From contig CP084619.1 of assembly GCA_025917655.1 (NCBI GenBank), positions 682,001 to 746,000 on the forward strand: 64,000 bases of DNA, written 5' to 3'. The position numbers and the translations under genes are program-made. This DNA comes from Chlorella sorokiniana (lineage: Eukaryota; Chlorophyta; Trebouxiophyceae; Chlorellales; Chlorellaceae). Shown in pieces: positions 1-21,703 of this stretch. Position 1 is the stretch's first letter, and every line of letters starts with the position of its first letter. The notes under the pieces are model-generated. The model searched no databases, was not told the DNA's origin, and saw only the letters and a list, made by a program, of their open reading frames with translations.

Positions 1-9536
<9,536 letters not shown>

Positions 9537-10832
9537 TCATGGCTCGTAGTTGAGCATGGGCCTGAGCCAGCGCTGCGCCTCCCCAGCTCCATCTTCTTGC
9601 GGGCGGCGTAGTCCTCAACCTGGTCCGCCGTGATCTTGCCCACCGCAAAGTACTGGGCGGCGGGGGAGGCGAAGTAGAGGCCCGACACCGAGGCCGCGGG
9701 CAGCATGGCCATCGACTCGGTGAGGGCCATGCCCACCTGGGGAGCAAGATCAAAGGAGGGGGTTCCTTTGTTGGCAAGGCTGGACGCATGGCGTACCACT
9801 TTTACAAAGCGAGTGGACTGCAGCCAAGCCGTCCATGTGCAGCGTCCTCCCTGCCACGCCAGGTTCGGTTCTGCCCCTCAAGCCTTCCTGTGCCGCTTGA
9901 GCACGCCGCCCGCTGGTGCCCCCGCACCGCCCACACCGGCAGTCCCCCCCACCCCTCCCCCTCCTCACCTGCTCCTCCACCCGCATCAGGTCCCACATCG
10001 TGCGCTTCTCGGTGTGGTCGGGCTGGGAGGGGTAGCCGGGGGCGGGACGGATGCCGCGGTACCGCACCTTGAGCATGTCCTCCACGCTGAGCGCCTCATC
10101 GGCGGCGTAGCCCCACACCTCCCGCCGCACCAGCTCGTGCAGCCGCTCGGCGGCCGCCTCGGCCAGCCGGTCGGCCAGAGCCTCGGCCATGATGTACGAG
10201 TAGTCGTCGCCCGCCGCCTTGTACTGCTCCGTCATGGCCTCCACGCCCATGGCTGCTCGGGGGGGGGTGTGGGTGGGTGGGTGGGGGCTCATGTGGTTGG
10301 GGGTGTTAGGTTGCGGGTGTGTCATTGGCTCAGGCGGGTGGGTGGTGGTGGCGGAAGGAAGAGACGGAGGGGTGTCATTGGGTCAGGTGAGTGGGTGGGT
10401 GAGGTGCGTGGAGGCGGCCACGTCAGCATGGGGGCGTGCATGCAACAGCCTCCAGCTGGAGGGCAGCTGGAGGGCCCAGGGTGTGTGCAGCGCGCGGCCG
10501 AGCGGCCCCGGTGCGCGCTGCCAGCTCCCGCGACAGCCCCGCTCGACCCGCAGGCACTTTGTGAGCAGACCGCGGAGCCGGGGTGTGCTGGGGCAGGCGG
10601 GCGGGCGCCTTGAGAAACGGTGCGGCGGGGGAGCGGCTCACCCGCGTTGGCAAACATGCCCAGGTAGTCGACGGTGCCGGAGGAGCGCGGGGCCACAAAG
10701 TCGGAGAGGCAGTAGTAGGGCTCGTCGCCGCCGTCCTTCTCCGCCTGCTGGCGCAGGCCGTGGAAGCGGGCCACCACCTGGGGGGTGGATGTGGGGGAGG
10801 GAGGGCAGAGGTGGGAGTGGCTGTGGTGTGAG

Positions 10833-10874
<42 letters not shown>

Positions 10875-13390
10875 GGGGGGCAAGCGCAGAAGCAGGTACA
10901 AGCAGCAAGGGGGTGCCACGGTCGCCCTTTGTGTGGGCCGCCGTCGACAGGGTGGAGGGCGGCCACGCCCTGGGCCACGCCCACCCAGCAGCGGCCGGCG
11001 GCAGCGACGACGGCTGCCAAGCAGGCCGGCGCTGCAAGCATGTGCTGGCTGCAGCACGCGGTGCATGCCTCGCAACCCCGCCCGCCACCTGCCCACGACC
11101 AGCACACTCAGACATCCCCCCCTTCCCCTTTCGTCACATCTTCACCACCCGCCCACTCACCTCCCCCGGCTCTCGTCGGCGTACACCTCGATGTCGTCGC
11201 CCACCGAGTTGGCGGGGAAGATGCCCACCACGCCGCACAGGCGCAGCTTCTTGCCCGCAATGATGTCCTGCGGCGAGGCGGAGGGGTCATGGGAGGGAGG
11301 GAGGGCTGGTGAGAGGGGGCTTCGCAGGACGCGCACGCTGCCTGCCAGGGGCCGCAGGCGCAGCGCAGCTATGCGCGGAGGCAGGCAGGCAGGCGGTCGC
11401 TAGATGGGAAGGGAAGCATTGTGCATTCAGGACAACGCCTCGGCGCCACGATGCAGCGGCGGGGGCGGGCGGGGGCGGGCGGTGGGCCCACCTGGAGCAT
11501 GGCCTGCGCCTCGTCAAACAGCTTGCGCGCCTCCGACCCCACGGTCTCGTCGTTGAAGATCTTGGGGTAGCCGCGGTTGGGGTAGCGCCCCGCAGCTGCC
11601 ACACCTGCGGCGTGCCGGGTCAAGGAAAGGGGTAGGGAAGGTTGAGGTGAGGCGTGGCGGCGGTGGGGTGTGCAGCGACAGCTGGCAGCCGACGGCCGGT
11701 GGCGGCCCGGAGAGCTGGGGCCAGCCAGGGGCAGGAGACAGGCCTGCAACATCCACTGATCAGCAAACGCCGATGCACACGCACACGCACACGCACACGC
11801 GCTGCCCATCACCGTCTACAAACAGCCACGCAGGCCAGCCTGTCCCAGGGCCCCCCGCCCCGCCCAGCGCTGCAGTCGTCGCCGCCACCGCCGCACCTGG
11901 AAGAAGGGGTTCCAGTCGATGTAGGGCAGCAGCTGCTCCAGGTCCAGCTCGTGGTACACCTTGGTGCCCAGCAGGTTGGGGCGCACGGGGGCGTTCTCGG
12001 GGGCAGACCAGTCCACCTGCGTGGAAGGCAGGGCGGGGGGCAAAGGTGGGCCACGTGGGCGGGGGCAGCTCAACACCGCCGGCGCTGGCACAACAGGCAC
12101 CGATGCACAGGGCGAGGGGGCGGGGCCAAGCGACAAGCAGCAATGGGGGAGACAAGGGCAGATGGGAAGGGCGGTGCGCAGCGGGCAGCCCAGTTGTTTT
12201 GCTGGTTCAGGGCGCACACCTGCAAGCCCTTCCGCTGCACCTCCGGCAACGGCAGGTACTTGCGGTCCTCCAGGCCCGCAAAGAACTCCTCCCGCATCTC
12301 CGCGTACTGCTCCCTGCGCAGGCGGTACAGTCGGCAGTACGTGCGCGGGCTCGGAACCGACGCGCATGCATGGAAGCAGCAGGCAAGGCGGGCAAGCGCT
12401 CCGCAGCGCCGGCGGCGGCTGCAGCGCCCCACGCCGAGGCGCCACCCGGCCGCCCTGCACCGCACAACTCAGCGCAAGCTGCAGCGCGCGCGCCTGATGT
12501 CCTCCACAAACTCCTCCTTCTGCCGGGCGTCCAGCAGCGACTGCGCCACCGGCACGGAGCGGGACGCGTCCAGCACGTACACCACGGGGCCGCTGTACTG
12601 CGGCGCGATCTTCACCGCCGTGTGCATCTTGGAGGTGGTGGCGCCGCCGATGAGCAGCGGCAGGCGCAGGCCGCGCTCCTCCATGCGCTTCGCCACGGTG
12701 ACCTGACCGGGAGGAGGGGGGCGGCGGCGTTGAGCTGCACACGTGTGGCTGACACGAGGGGCAGCCTGCCAAGGCCACCCTTGGTGTGCTGCTGTGAAGC
12801 GCCAAACAAACCCATGCACTTCCGCCCGCAGTTGCTGCCCCACGCCCAGGCGAGGCAGACCGGCAGACCTCAACCACCCTCGGGCTCACCGCTTCCCCAA
12901 CAGCCCCAGCTGGCCCCTGCCGCAACAGCCCCCGCTGTCCGCTGCCTCATCCCCCTGGCTATCCCCCTGCCAGCACAGCAGCCCGGCTGCCCACCATCTC
13001 GTCCAGGGAGGGGGTGATGAGGCCCGACAGGCCGATGATGTCAGCATTGTGCTCCACGGCGGCATCCAGGATCTTCTCCCAGGGGCACATCACGCCCACG
13101 TCCACCACCTGCGCCAGCGCCGCCGCACCGCCTTGTCAGCCGTGCAGGGCAGACCGGGCTGGCGGCACGCAAGCGGGCGAGCTGGCCACAGGCGCGGGTA
13201 GGCAGGCGGGCAGCACGCCCGGCCCAGAGCGCAAGCCCAGGGCATCCTATCCCTGCCCCTACCGTCTCCTTCCAGGCCAGCCTGTTGCGAACCGTCGTCC
13301 CACACACACACCCAGCGCACATCCTCCCCCACCCACCCACCCACCCACACCCCACCCCCTCTCCGGCACCCACCTTGAAGTTGTTGCAGC

Positions 13391-13436
<46 letters not shown>

Positions 13437-16400
13437 CTTGACGGTGGCCATGATGATGACGCCCGCGTTGTCGCTGCCGCCGCCGCCCCCGCCGCCCTCT
13501 TCTCCTCCTCGATGAAAGGCACCAGGTGGCCCACCGCGCGCTTCATCACCCGTGCGGACTTGATGACCTGAAGGGGGAGGAGGGCGGCGCGCACAAGGGC
13601 CAAGCAGCTGTGGGGTCTACAGCGAAACATACGGCTGGCAAGCAAGGGGGCCAGGCTGCGGCGCTTCCAGCAGGCGGCATGCGGCCGCGTCGAGCGCGCC
13701 AGCAAGCCGCCTACTGTGCCATTGGCCCCCGCCGTTTCCCGTGCGCACAAGGCAAACGCTTGCGATCGCGCTCAGCGGTGGGGCGCACCTGGGGCAGGAA
13801 CATCTTGCCGGCGCCAAACAGGTCCCCACGACGTTCATGCCGTCCATGAGGGGGCCCTCAATGACGTTCAGCGGGCGCGGGTAGAGCCCGCACGTGCGCG
13901 CCTCCTCCGTGTCGGCCACCACGAACTCGTCGATGCCCTTGATGAGCGCGTGCTCCAGCCGCTTCTCCACCGGCAGCTCGCGCCAGGAGGCCTGCGGCGG
14001 CGGCGGCGCCAAGGGAGGCGGTGGCGGCGGCGGCGGCTGAGTGGCGCAGCAGGGTGGCAAAATGCGGTGGAAAGTGGCTGGGCAGCATATGGGCTGGCGG
14101 AAGGGGGCAAAACTGCCTCAAGGAGCGCAGTTTTGCCCCATCAATCCTCCATCAATCCAGTGAAGCAAGCACAATCATGCTTGGTACTGTGGTAATGTAA
14201 GCATTGCCCCGCTTCCTGAAGGGCCCCCCCCGCCCCAAAACACCACCACCCACACTCACACACATCCCACCTGCTTCTTGCCCTCTGCCTGCGTCGCGGC
14301 CTGCCCCTTCTTCTTCACGTCCGTGGGCTTGCACTTGGGCTCCAGCGTGGCGGCATACTCCATCATGCGCTCGGTGGCGTTGTCGCACCGGTTGAGCAGC
14401 ACGTCCTCCACAAACTCGAGCAGCTCCTTGTCAATCTTCTCGTACACATCGGCCTTGACCTGCGACGCAACATGTGACGGGCAGTTGGTGAACAAAAGGC
14501 CGATGGGTGAGCAAGGCGTGAGTTGCGCACCGCTCAACCACAAGAGCAGGTGCTGAACAGAGCAATGAGCAGCCAGGGGCAGCAAGCCAGCTCCAGCAGC
14601 GCAGCACGCCAACCAATCAGCATCAAGCCTGCCCGTAAGCGCAACGCCGCACCTGCGCCGCGTTGACGATGCCCATGTCCATGCCGGCTGCGCACGCGTG
14701 GTGCAGGAAGGCGGAGTGGAAAGCGCGCCGCACCGCCTCGTTGCCGCGGAAGGAGAAGGCGATGTTGGACACGCCGCCGCTGATCTTGGCGCCCGGGCAC
14801 ACGCGCTTGATCTCGCGCGTCGCACGGATGAAGTCAACCGCGTAGTTGTTGTGCTCGGACAGCCCCGTGCCCACGGTCAGGATGTTGGGGTCAAAGATGA
14901 TGTCCTGCGGGTTGAACCCAACCTCCTCCACAAGGATGCGGTACGCGCGCTGGCAGATGCGCACCTGCGGCGGAGGGAGGGCAGAACAGGCACAGCGCAG
15001 TTGTGCAGGCTGACGGAAATGCAGCAAGTATTGATGGCAGCTACAGAAAAGACCAGACAATGAGGAATATGGGCCAAAAAGAGGTTGCAGGAGGCTGTAG
15101 CAGCCCCAGCATCACAACAGGCCCGGCTGCAGCGGGCCTGCAACCCAGGAACACTTGCAAACCATCATACGCTGACCCTCTGCACCAGCTTTCTTCATGC
15201 CCACCTTGTCCGCATAGCCAGCAGCCTGCCCCTCCTCGTCGAAGGCCATCACCACCAGGGCAGCGCCATGACGCTTGACAATGTTGGCTTGCTCCCTGAA
15301 CTTCTCCTCGCCCTCCTTCAGCGAGATGGAGTTCACAATGCACTTGCCCTGCATTTGGGGGAGGCAACACGCACTTGCTGAGCAATAGAACATGAGGTTT
15401 CAAGCATACTTCAACAAGACAGGAAGAAAGAAAGACTACTCGGAGCAGTTGGGGAGTGCGCGCTGCTCCTCCCCCTCCTCCCCACACACCCACCTGGCAG
15501 CACTTGAGGCCCGCCTCAATGATGAAGAACTTGGACGAGTCAATCATGAAGGGCACGCGGCTGGCCTCGGGATCGGACACCAACAGGTTCACAAACCGCG
15601 TCATGGCGGGCACGCCGTCGATCAGGCCGTCATCCATGTTGATGTCCAGCACATCAGCACCCGCGTTCACCTGAAGTGGGCAATGCGAAGGATGGGTGCC
15701 CAGGTGAGTCTTGGTGTGCAGAGGATACCAACAAACAAAGATATCAACAAACAACAACTGACGGCCACGCTTAGAAGCGAAGCATGCCCGTGCGCCAACT
15801 GCAGCCTCCACCTTTCTGGTCCAGTCCCTGGCATCAATCAATCCCTCCTCCCAGCACAAACCCCGCACACATCGCAGCAGCCCCACCTGCGACAGAGCAA
15901 TGGACATCGCCTTGTCGTAGTCGCCATCCACGATCGCCTTCTTGTACAGGATGGAGCCAGCCACGTTGCATCGCTCGCCAATGTTCAGAAACGTCTCCCG
16001 CATGTTGGCGGCGTTGGGCTCGTAGTTCAGTGGCTCCAGCCCGCTCAAGCGCAGCAGAGCAGGCACGTCATGCCGCTGGCGGGGCGGGTATGCCGACGCC
16101 ATCTCGCGGATGGCCGCGATGTGCTCCGGGCTGGTGCCGCAGCAGCCGCCGATCGCGTTCACCAGGCCCTCCTCGCAGAAGGGGCGGATCTCCTCAGCCA
16201 TCTCAGGCCCCCGCTGGTCGTACCCGCCCATGGCGTTGGGCAAGCCCGCGTTGGGGTAGCAGAACACGTAGCAGTCCGCGCACGCTGCCAGGTTGGCCAC
16301 GTACTTCTTCATGTCGCTGGCGCCCAGGGCGCAGTTCAGCCCCACCGCCAGAGGCTTGGCGTGGCTCACGCTGTTCCAGAACGCCTCGTTGGTCTGGCCG

Positions 16401-17219
16401 CTCAGCGTGCGCCCAGAGTTGTCCACAATCGTGCCGCTGATGAACACCGGGATGCGCACACCCTGCAGAAGGAGCCAGAGGGGACAGTAGGAAGTTACTG
16501 TCAGCTGCGCGGCCAATCAACCACACTTGGCACCGTAGCAACCCGGCCCTATGCAGCCAGGCAAACAATCTACAGCGCCACTGCAGCCAGGCAAACAATT
16601 TACAGTGCCACCCCTGCCTGCCCCTCAAAGCAGCTGCAATTGCAGCTGTCCCTTATCACAGCCAGGCACAACAAACTCGGAGGACAGGCACCGCAAACTG
16701 GCAGCCTGCCCACCTTCTCCTCAAAGAAGCGCTCCAACGCATAGACGGCAGCCTTGGCGTTGCCCGTATCAAAGATGGTCTCCACCAGAAACATGTCCAC
16801 GCCACCCTCGTACAGAGCTGCCGCCTGCTCGTAATATGCCTGCTCAATCTCGTCGTAAGTCACGCCGCGCAGCGCAGGGTTCTCCACGCTGGGCGACACG
16901 CTCAGCGTCTTGTTGGTGGGGCCAATGGCGCCAGCCACAAACTTGCGGCTGCCAGGGTGGGCCGCCATGTAGGCGGCCGTCGCCTTCTTGGCCAGCTGGG
17001 CAGCGGCGCGGTTGATCTCAACCACCTCCTCCAGCTGGTCAAGCTGGTAGTCAGCCTGTTAAGAGGGGCATGAGACATGGAAGCAACGATGAGAACAAAG
17101 GCAGCACAGGACATCAAAATCCAGAGCATTCAGGAACTTCAAACAAATCAGTTGAAAACCCAGCATCCAAACCCAAGATAGCCTAACCAGCGGCCACCAT
17201 ACCTGCGAGATGGTGGTGC

Positions 17220-17253
<34 letters not shown>

Positions 17254-20200
17254 GCCCTCCAGGTACGCGGTGTGGATCTCCTCAATCACGTCGGGCGGGT
17301 CAGCACCAGCACGTCGTTGTTGCCCTTCAGCTCGTGTGCGTGGTCCTTGTACCTGCAGCAATAGAGCGGGCCATGCAGGACAACGATTTGAACCATCTGC
17401 AAGAGCAGGAAGCCAACTCAAAAAGCGGGGACACCGGCATTCTCTCAGCAGCATCCCCTCCCCCCCCCCCCTCACCTCTCGCCGCGGAAGTCCTCCTCCT
17501 GCAGCTTGTACCGCTGGATCATGGTCCCCATGGCACCGTCGATGAAGATGATGCGCTCCTGCATCAGCGCCTCCAGCTGATCAAACGCCTCGGACTTGGC
17601 CAGCGGGTCCGACCAGGCCTTGTACTGGGGCACGGGCGGCAGCTCCGCCTCCGGCGCAAGCGGATCCACACCAACAGGAATGGGGTTGAGCTTGGGGGTG
17701 AAGGCAGGCGTGGCGTTGAGCTTGCGCACAGCAGTGGGCTTGCACTTGGGCTCCAGCGTGGCGGCATAGTCAAGGATGCGCTCGGTGGCGTCGTCGCGAC
17801 GGTTCAGCAGCACATCCTCCACATACTCAAGCAGCTCCTTGTCAATCTTCTCGTACACATCCGCCTTGACCTGCAAGGATGGACGATTGGCCATGGTAAG
17901 CACAAGGGGGAACGTTGCCTGTCGCCATGTCATCTATGCAAAGAGTGGCGTTTCACAGCTCAGCAGCGTGGTCACACACCTGCGCCGCGTTGACGATGCC
18001 CATGTCCATGCCGGCTGCGCACGCGTGGTGCAGGAAGGCGGAGTGGAAAGCGCGCCGCACCGCCTCGTTGCCGCGGAAGGAGAAGGCGATGTTGGACACG
18101 CCGCCGCTGATCTTGGCGCCCGGGCACACGCGCTTGATCTCGCGCGTCGCACGGATGAAGTCAACCGCGTAGTTGTTGTGCTCGGACAGCCCCGTGCCCA
18201 CGGTCAGGATGTTGGGGTCAAAGATGATGTCCTGCGGGTTGAACCCAACCTCCTCCACAAGGATGCGGTACGCGCGCTGGCAGATGCGCACCTGCGGCGG
18301 AGGGAGGGCATAACAGGCAAAGCACGATTGTGCAGGCTGAGTAAAATGCAGTTATATGGCAGACTGAAGAAGCCAAACACGATGTAGGAAAGCCTCAACA
18401 AGCATGCCTGCAATAAGGCGCAATAGCAACAGCAACAGCAGCAGAACACGCACGGCAGCAGTGAACTGCAGACCAGGAATGCTGGCAAAGAACCGCAGCC
18501 GAAAACCTCCGCATCAGCGCCCATCACACCCACCTTGTCCGCATAGCCGGCAGCCTGCCCCTCCTCGTCGAAGGCCATCACCACCAGGGCAGCGCCATGA
18601 CGCTTGACAATGTTGGCTTGCTCCCTGAACTTCTCCTCGCCCTCCTTCAGCGAGATGGAGTTCACAATGCACTTGCCCTGCATTTGGGGGAGGCAACACG
18701 CACTTGCTGAGCAATAGAACATGAGGTTTCAAGCATACGTCAACAAGACAGGAAGAAAGAAAGACTACTCGGAGCAGTTGGGGAGTGCGCGCTGCTCCTC
18801 CCCCTCCTCCCCACACACCCACCTGGCAGCACTTGAGGCCCGCCTCAATGATGAAGAACTTGGATGAGTCAATCATGAACGGCACGCGGCTGGCCTCGGG
18901 ATCGGACACCAACAGGTTCACAAACCGCGTCATGGCGGGCACGCCGTCGATCAGGCCGTCATCCATGTTGATGTCCAGCACATCAGCACCCGCGTTCACC
19001 TGAAGTGGGCAATGGTTGTAAACACACAGCTTGTGATGCCCAGCCTGGAAACAGAGCAGGCCCATACGCCATCTGCAGACGCCACCTCTCTGGTCTAGTC
19101 CCTGCCATCAATCGATTTCTCCTCCCAACACACACCCCTGACACTGCACACCGTGGCAGCCCCACCTGCGACAGAGCAATGGACATCGCCTTGTCGTAGT
19201 CGCCATCCACGATCGCCTTCTTGTACAGGATGGAGCCAGCCACGTTGCATCGCTCGCCAATGTTCAGAAACGTCTCCCGCATGTTGGCGGCGTTGGGCTC
19301 GTAGTTCAGTGGCTCCAGCCCGCTCAAGCGCAGCAGAGCAGGCACGTCATGCCGCTGGCGGGGCGGGTATGCCGACGCCATCTCGCGGATGGCCGCGATG
19401 TGCTCCGGGCTGGTGCCGCAGCAGCCGCCGATCGCGTTCACCAGGCCCTCCTCGCAGAAGGGGCGGATCTCCTCAGCCATCTCAGGCCCCCGCTGGTCGT
19501 ACCCGCCCATGGCGTTGGGCAAGCCCGCGTTGGGGTAGCAGAACACGTAGCAGTCCGCGCACGCTGCCAGGTTGGCCACGTACTTCTTCATGTCGCTGGC
19601 GCCCAGGGCGCAGTTCAGCCCCACCGCCAGAGGCTTGGCGTGGCTCACGCTGTTCCAGAACGCCTCGTTGGTCTGGCCGCTCAGCGTGCGCCCAGAGTTG
19701 TCCACAATCGTGCCGCTGATGAACACCGGGATGCGCACACCCTGCAGAAGGAGCCAGAGGGGACAGTAGGAAGTTACTGTCAGCTGCGCGGCCAATCAAC
19801 CACACTTGGCACCGTAGCAACCCGGCCCTATGCAGCCAGGCAAACAATCTACAGCGCCACTGCAGCCAGGCAAACAATTTACAGTGCCACCCCTGCCTGC
19901 CCCTCAAAGCAGCTGCAATTGCAGCTGTCCCTTATCACAGCCAGGCACAACAAACTCGGAGGACAGGCACCGCAAACTGGCAGCCTGCCCACCTTCTCCT
20001 CAAAGAAGCGCTCCAACGCATAGACGGCAGCCTTGGCGTTGCCCGTATCAAAGATGGTCTCCACCAGAAACATGTCCACGCCACCCTCGTACAGAGCTGC
20101 CGCCTGCTCGTAATATGCCTGCTCAATCTCGTCGTAAGTCACGCCGCGCAGCGCAGGGTTCTCCACGCTGGGCGACACGCTCAGCGTCTTGTTGGTGGGG

Positions 20201-20498
20201 CCAATGGCGCCAGCCACAAACTTGCGGCTGCCAGGGTGGGCCGCCATGTAGGCGGCCGTCGCCTTCTTGGCCAGCTGGGCAGCGGCGCGGTTGATCTCAA
20301 CCACCTCCTCCAGCTGGTCAAGCTGGTAGTCAGCCTGTTAAGAGGGGCATGAGACATGGAAGCAACGATGAGAACAAAGGCAGCACAGGACATCAAAATC
20401 CAGAGCATTCAGGAACTTCAAACAAATCAGTTGAAAACCCAGCATCCAAACCCAAGATAGCCTAACCAGCGGCCACCATACCTGCGAGATGGTGGTGC

Positions 20499-20532
<34 letters not shown>

Positions 20533-21529
20533 GCCCTCCAGGTACGCGGTGTGGATCTCCTCAATCACGTCGGGCGGGTCAGCACCAGCACATCGTTGTT
20601 GCCCTTGAGCTCGTGCGCATGGTCCTTGTACCTGCAGCCATAGGGTGGGCCATGCCAGGGTGAGAGAGCAGCCTCGACAGCTGTGCCAGCGCCAGCCAAC
20701 TGCTCCCATTTTGGGCTCAGCAGCTGCCCCCTCCCCTACCCCCTACACCGCTCGCCGCGGAAGTCCTCCTCCTGCAGCTTGTACCGCTGGATCATGGTCC
20801 CCATGGCGCCGTCGATGAAGATGATGCGCTCCTGCATGAGCGCCTCCAGCTGCTCAAACGCCTCGGACTTGGCCAGCGGGTCCGACCACGCCTTGTACTG
20901 GGGCACAGGCGGCAGCTCCTCCTCCGGCGCCAGAGTGGGAGGGATCTGATACATGCTGCCCTGTGCTGCCTGGGCTGCGCCTGCCACAAGAGGGCTAGCT
21001 GGCACGGGTGGTGCCAGCTCTGGTGCGGCCGCAGCTTTAACGCTGCTGGTGGGTGCTGCCGCAGGCTCAGCTGTGGGTGCTGCAACCTCCTGCGCCTGCT
21101 GCACTCCTTCCGCTGCAGACACTGCACGAAGAGTTGAATAATGGCAATCATAAATGCGCAATTCTGCAATGGTAACGTTGGGGTTGCATGAAGGCAGCGC
21201 AGCCTACCAGCTTGGGCTGCAGGCTCGGGAGCAGCAACTGCAGGCGGCCGCTCACTGCCGCTGGTCAGCCACCAGATAGCCTGCGGTTGGGGGCAATCAG
21301 CGATATATATCGGCTTCAAGACATATCAAAGGGGCGCAAAGGACTGCATGCGGCAAGCGCAGCGTGGTCTCACAGCGACAAAAAACAGAGTTGGCACGAG
21401 GATAGGAGCGCCAAGGACGGCGATTGCCAGGAGCAAAGGGCTGCACAAAAAGGTCAGAGGGACTCCGACCAGGGCCAGCAAGCCAGCCCGCAGTGGCCTT
21501 GCTCGGGCTGCTTCGAGCAAGGCCTGCAT
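9537..21529 (-). CDS. METH: Cobalamin-dependent methionine synthase, internally duplicated
   Basis: Transfers a methyl group from 5-methyl-tetrahydrofolate through cobalamin to homocysteine. Reading from 21529 down: a hydrophobic leader (21374-21529, 21208-21280), a linker and start of the homocysteine domain (20749-21121), homocysteine domain 1 with Zn ligands in GLNCALG and [10 protein letters not shown] (20482-20631, 19993-20334, 19166-19741), folate domain 1 (18823-18999, 18534-18677, 17980-18291), a chimeric exon (17476-17870), the same two domains again (17203-17352, 16714-17055, 15887-16462, 15494-15670, 15205-15348, 14653-14964), cap (14271-14459, 13789-13991, 13374-13567), the B12 site DVHDIGKN and Rossmann fold (12995-13108, 12494-12702, 12220-12313), and the activation domain (11897-12016, 11492-11604, 11161-11267, 10642-10777, 9969-10252, 9537-9736; RPAPGYP, ending LNYEP). 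About 2,000+ residues against 1,227 in E. coli MetH. Single-base breaks at 9581-9584, 11163-11167, 11588-11591, 13486-13490, 13824-13827, 17293-17299 and 20572-20578. Confidence 0.9.
10836..10871. repeat. (TG)n microsatellite in a METH intron
   Basis: An uninterrupted TG/CA dinucleotide run in the intron between METH exons 10642-10777 and 11161-11267, followed by a G run. On the transcribed minus strand it reads (CA)n. No coding potential. Confidence 0.95.
14653..17352 (-). repeat. METH duplicated block, downstream copy
   Basis: Six exons encoding a homocysteine-binding and a folate-binding domain. Every exon has the same length and phase as its partner in 17980-20631 (312, 144, 177, 576, 342 and 150 nt). 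From about 15887 to 17300 exons and introns look base-for-base identical to the other copy, offset about 3,279 bp. The introns 14965-15204 and 15671-15886 are clearly diverged from their partners. Confidence 0.95.
17476..17870 (-). other. Chimeric METH exon joining folate domain 1 to homocysteine domain 2
   Basis: One 395-nt open exon starts [20 protein letters not shown], the end of a folate/cap module. It passes through a Pro-rich linker ([21 protein letters not shown]) and continues as [15 protein letters not shown] to DFRGER, the start of a homocysteine module. It is in frame throughout and ends in phase 2, matching the next exon. The two halves resemble exons 14271-14459 and 20749-21121 but differ by several substitutions (for example F to Y, C to R, N to D). 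It is therefore not a verbatim copy of either. Confidence 0.85.
17980..20631 (-). repeat. METH duplicated block, upstream copy
   Basis: The partner of 14653-17352, carrying the first homocysteine/folate module of the predicted product (exons 17980-18291, 18534-18677, 18823-18999, 19166-19741, 19993-20334, 20482-20631). It includes a 29-bp tandem pair in the intron near 19827-19890 that is also present in the other copy near 16550-16610. It shares with the other copy the single-base frame break in the exon encoding the [19 protein letters not shown] segment. Confidence 0.95.
21374..21529 (-). other. First exon of METH model: hydrophobic leader
   Basis: ATG at 21529-21527 opens a 52-codon exon ending at GCT|GTGAGA. 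It reads [20 protein letters not shown] and then a long hydrophobic stretch ([20 protein letters not shown]). It splices in phase 0 to 21280-21208 ([13 protein letters not shown]), then in phase 1 to 21121-20749, which leads without a break into the METH homocysteine domain. Phases agree at all three joins. An alternative is that translation begins at the ATG at 20954 ([18 protein letters not shown]), leaving these exons to another transcript. Confidence 0.55.
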
Positions 21530-21703
21530 TCCCAGACCCGTGCTGTGTCTTGAACTTTATTGAAATTGAACCTCGCTGGATAACTAGCTGCAGCATGCTA
21601 GTCTGAGCGGGCGAGCAACCGTGTACTGCAGGAGGCACAATCAGGTACAGCTCGCCCTTCGTTGTTCGGTGGTCCCCATCACCATTCTTTCGCTGTTCCT
21701 ACG
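21530..21703. promoter_or_regulatory. Divergent promoter region METH / GCP4
   Basis: 174 bp separate the proposed METH start (minus) from the GCP4 ATG (plus). No clear TATA box is seen. If METH starts at 20954 instead, the shared region grows to about 750 bp. Confidence 0.5.

Noticed and set aside
9537-13991. METH C-terminal half as a pseudogene because of repeated frame breaks
   Set aside because: Catalytic and binding motifs, exon lengths and phases are intact after single-base additions, and the same kind of deficit affects every other conserved gene here except PFK and the visible part of SF3B5.
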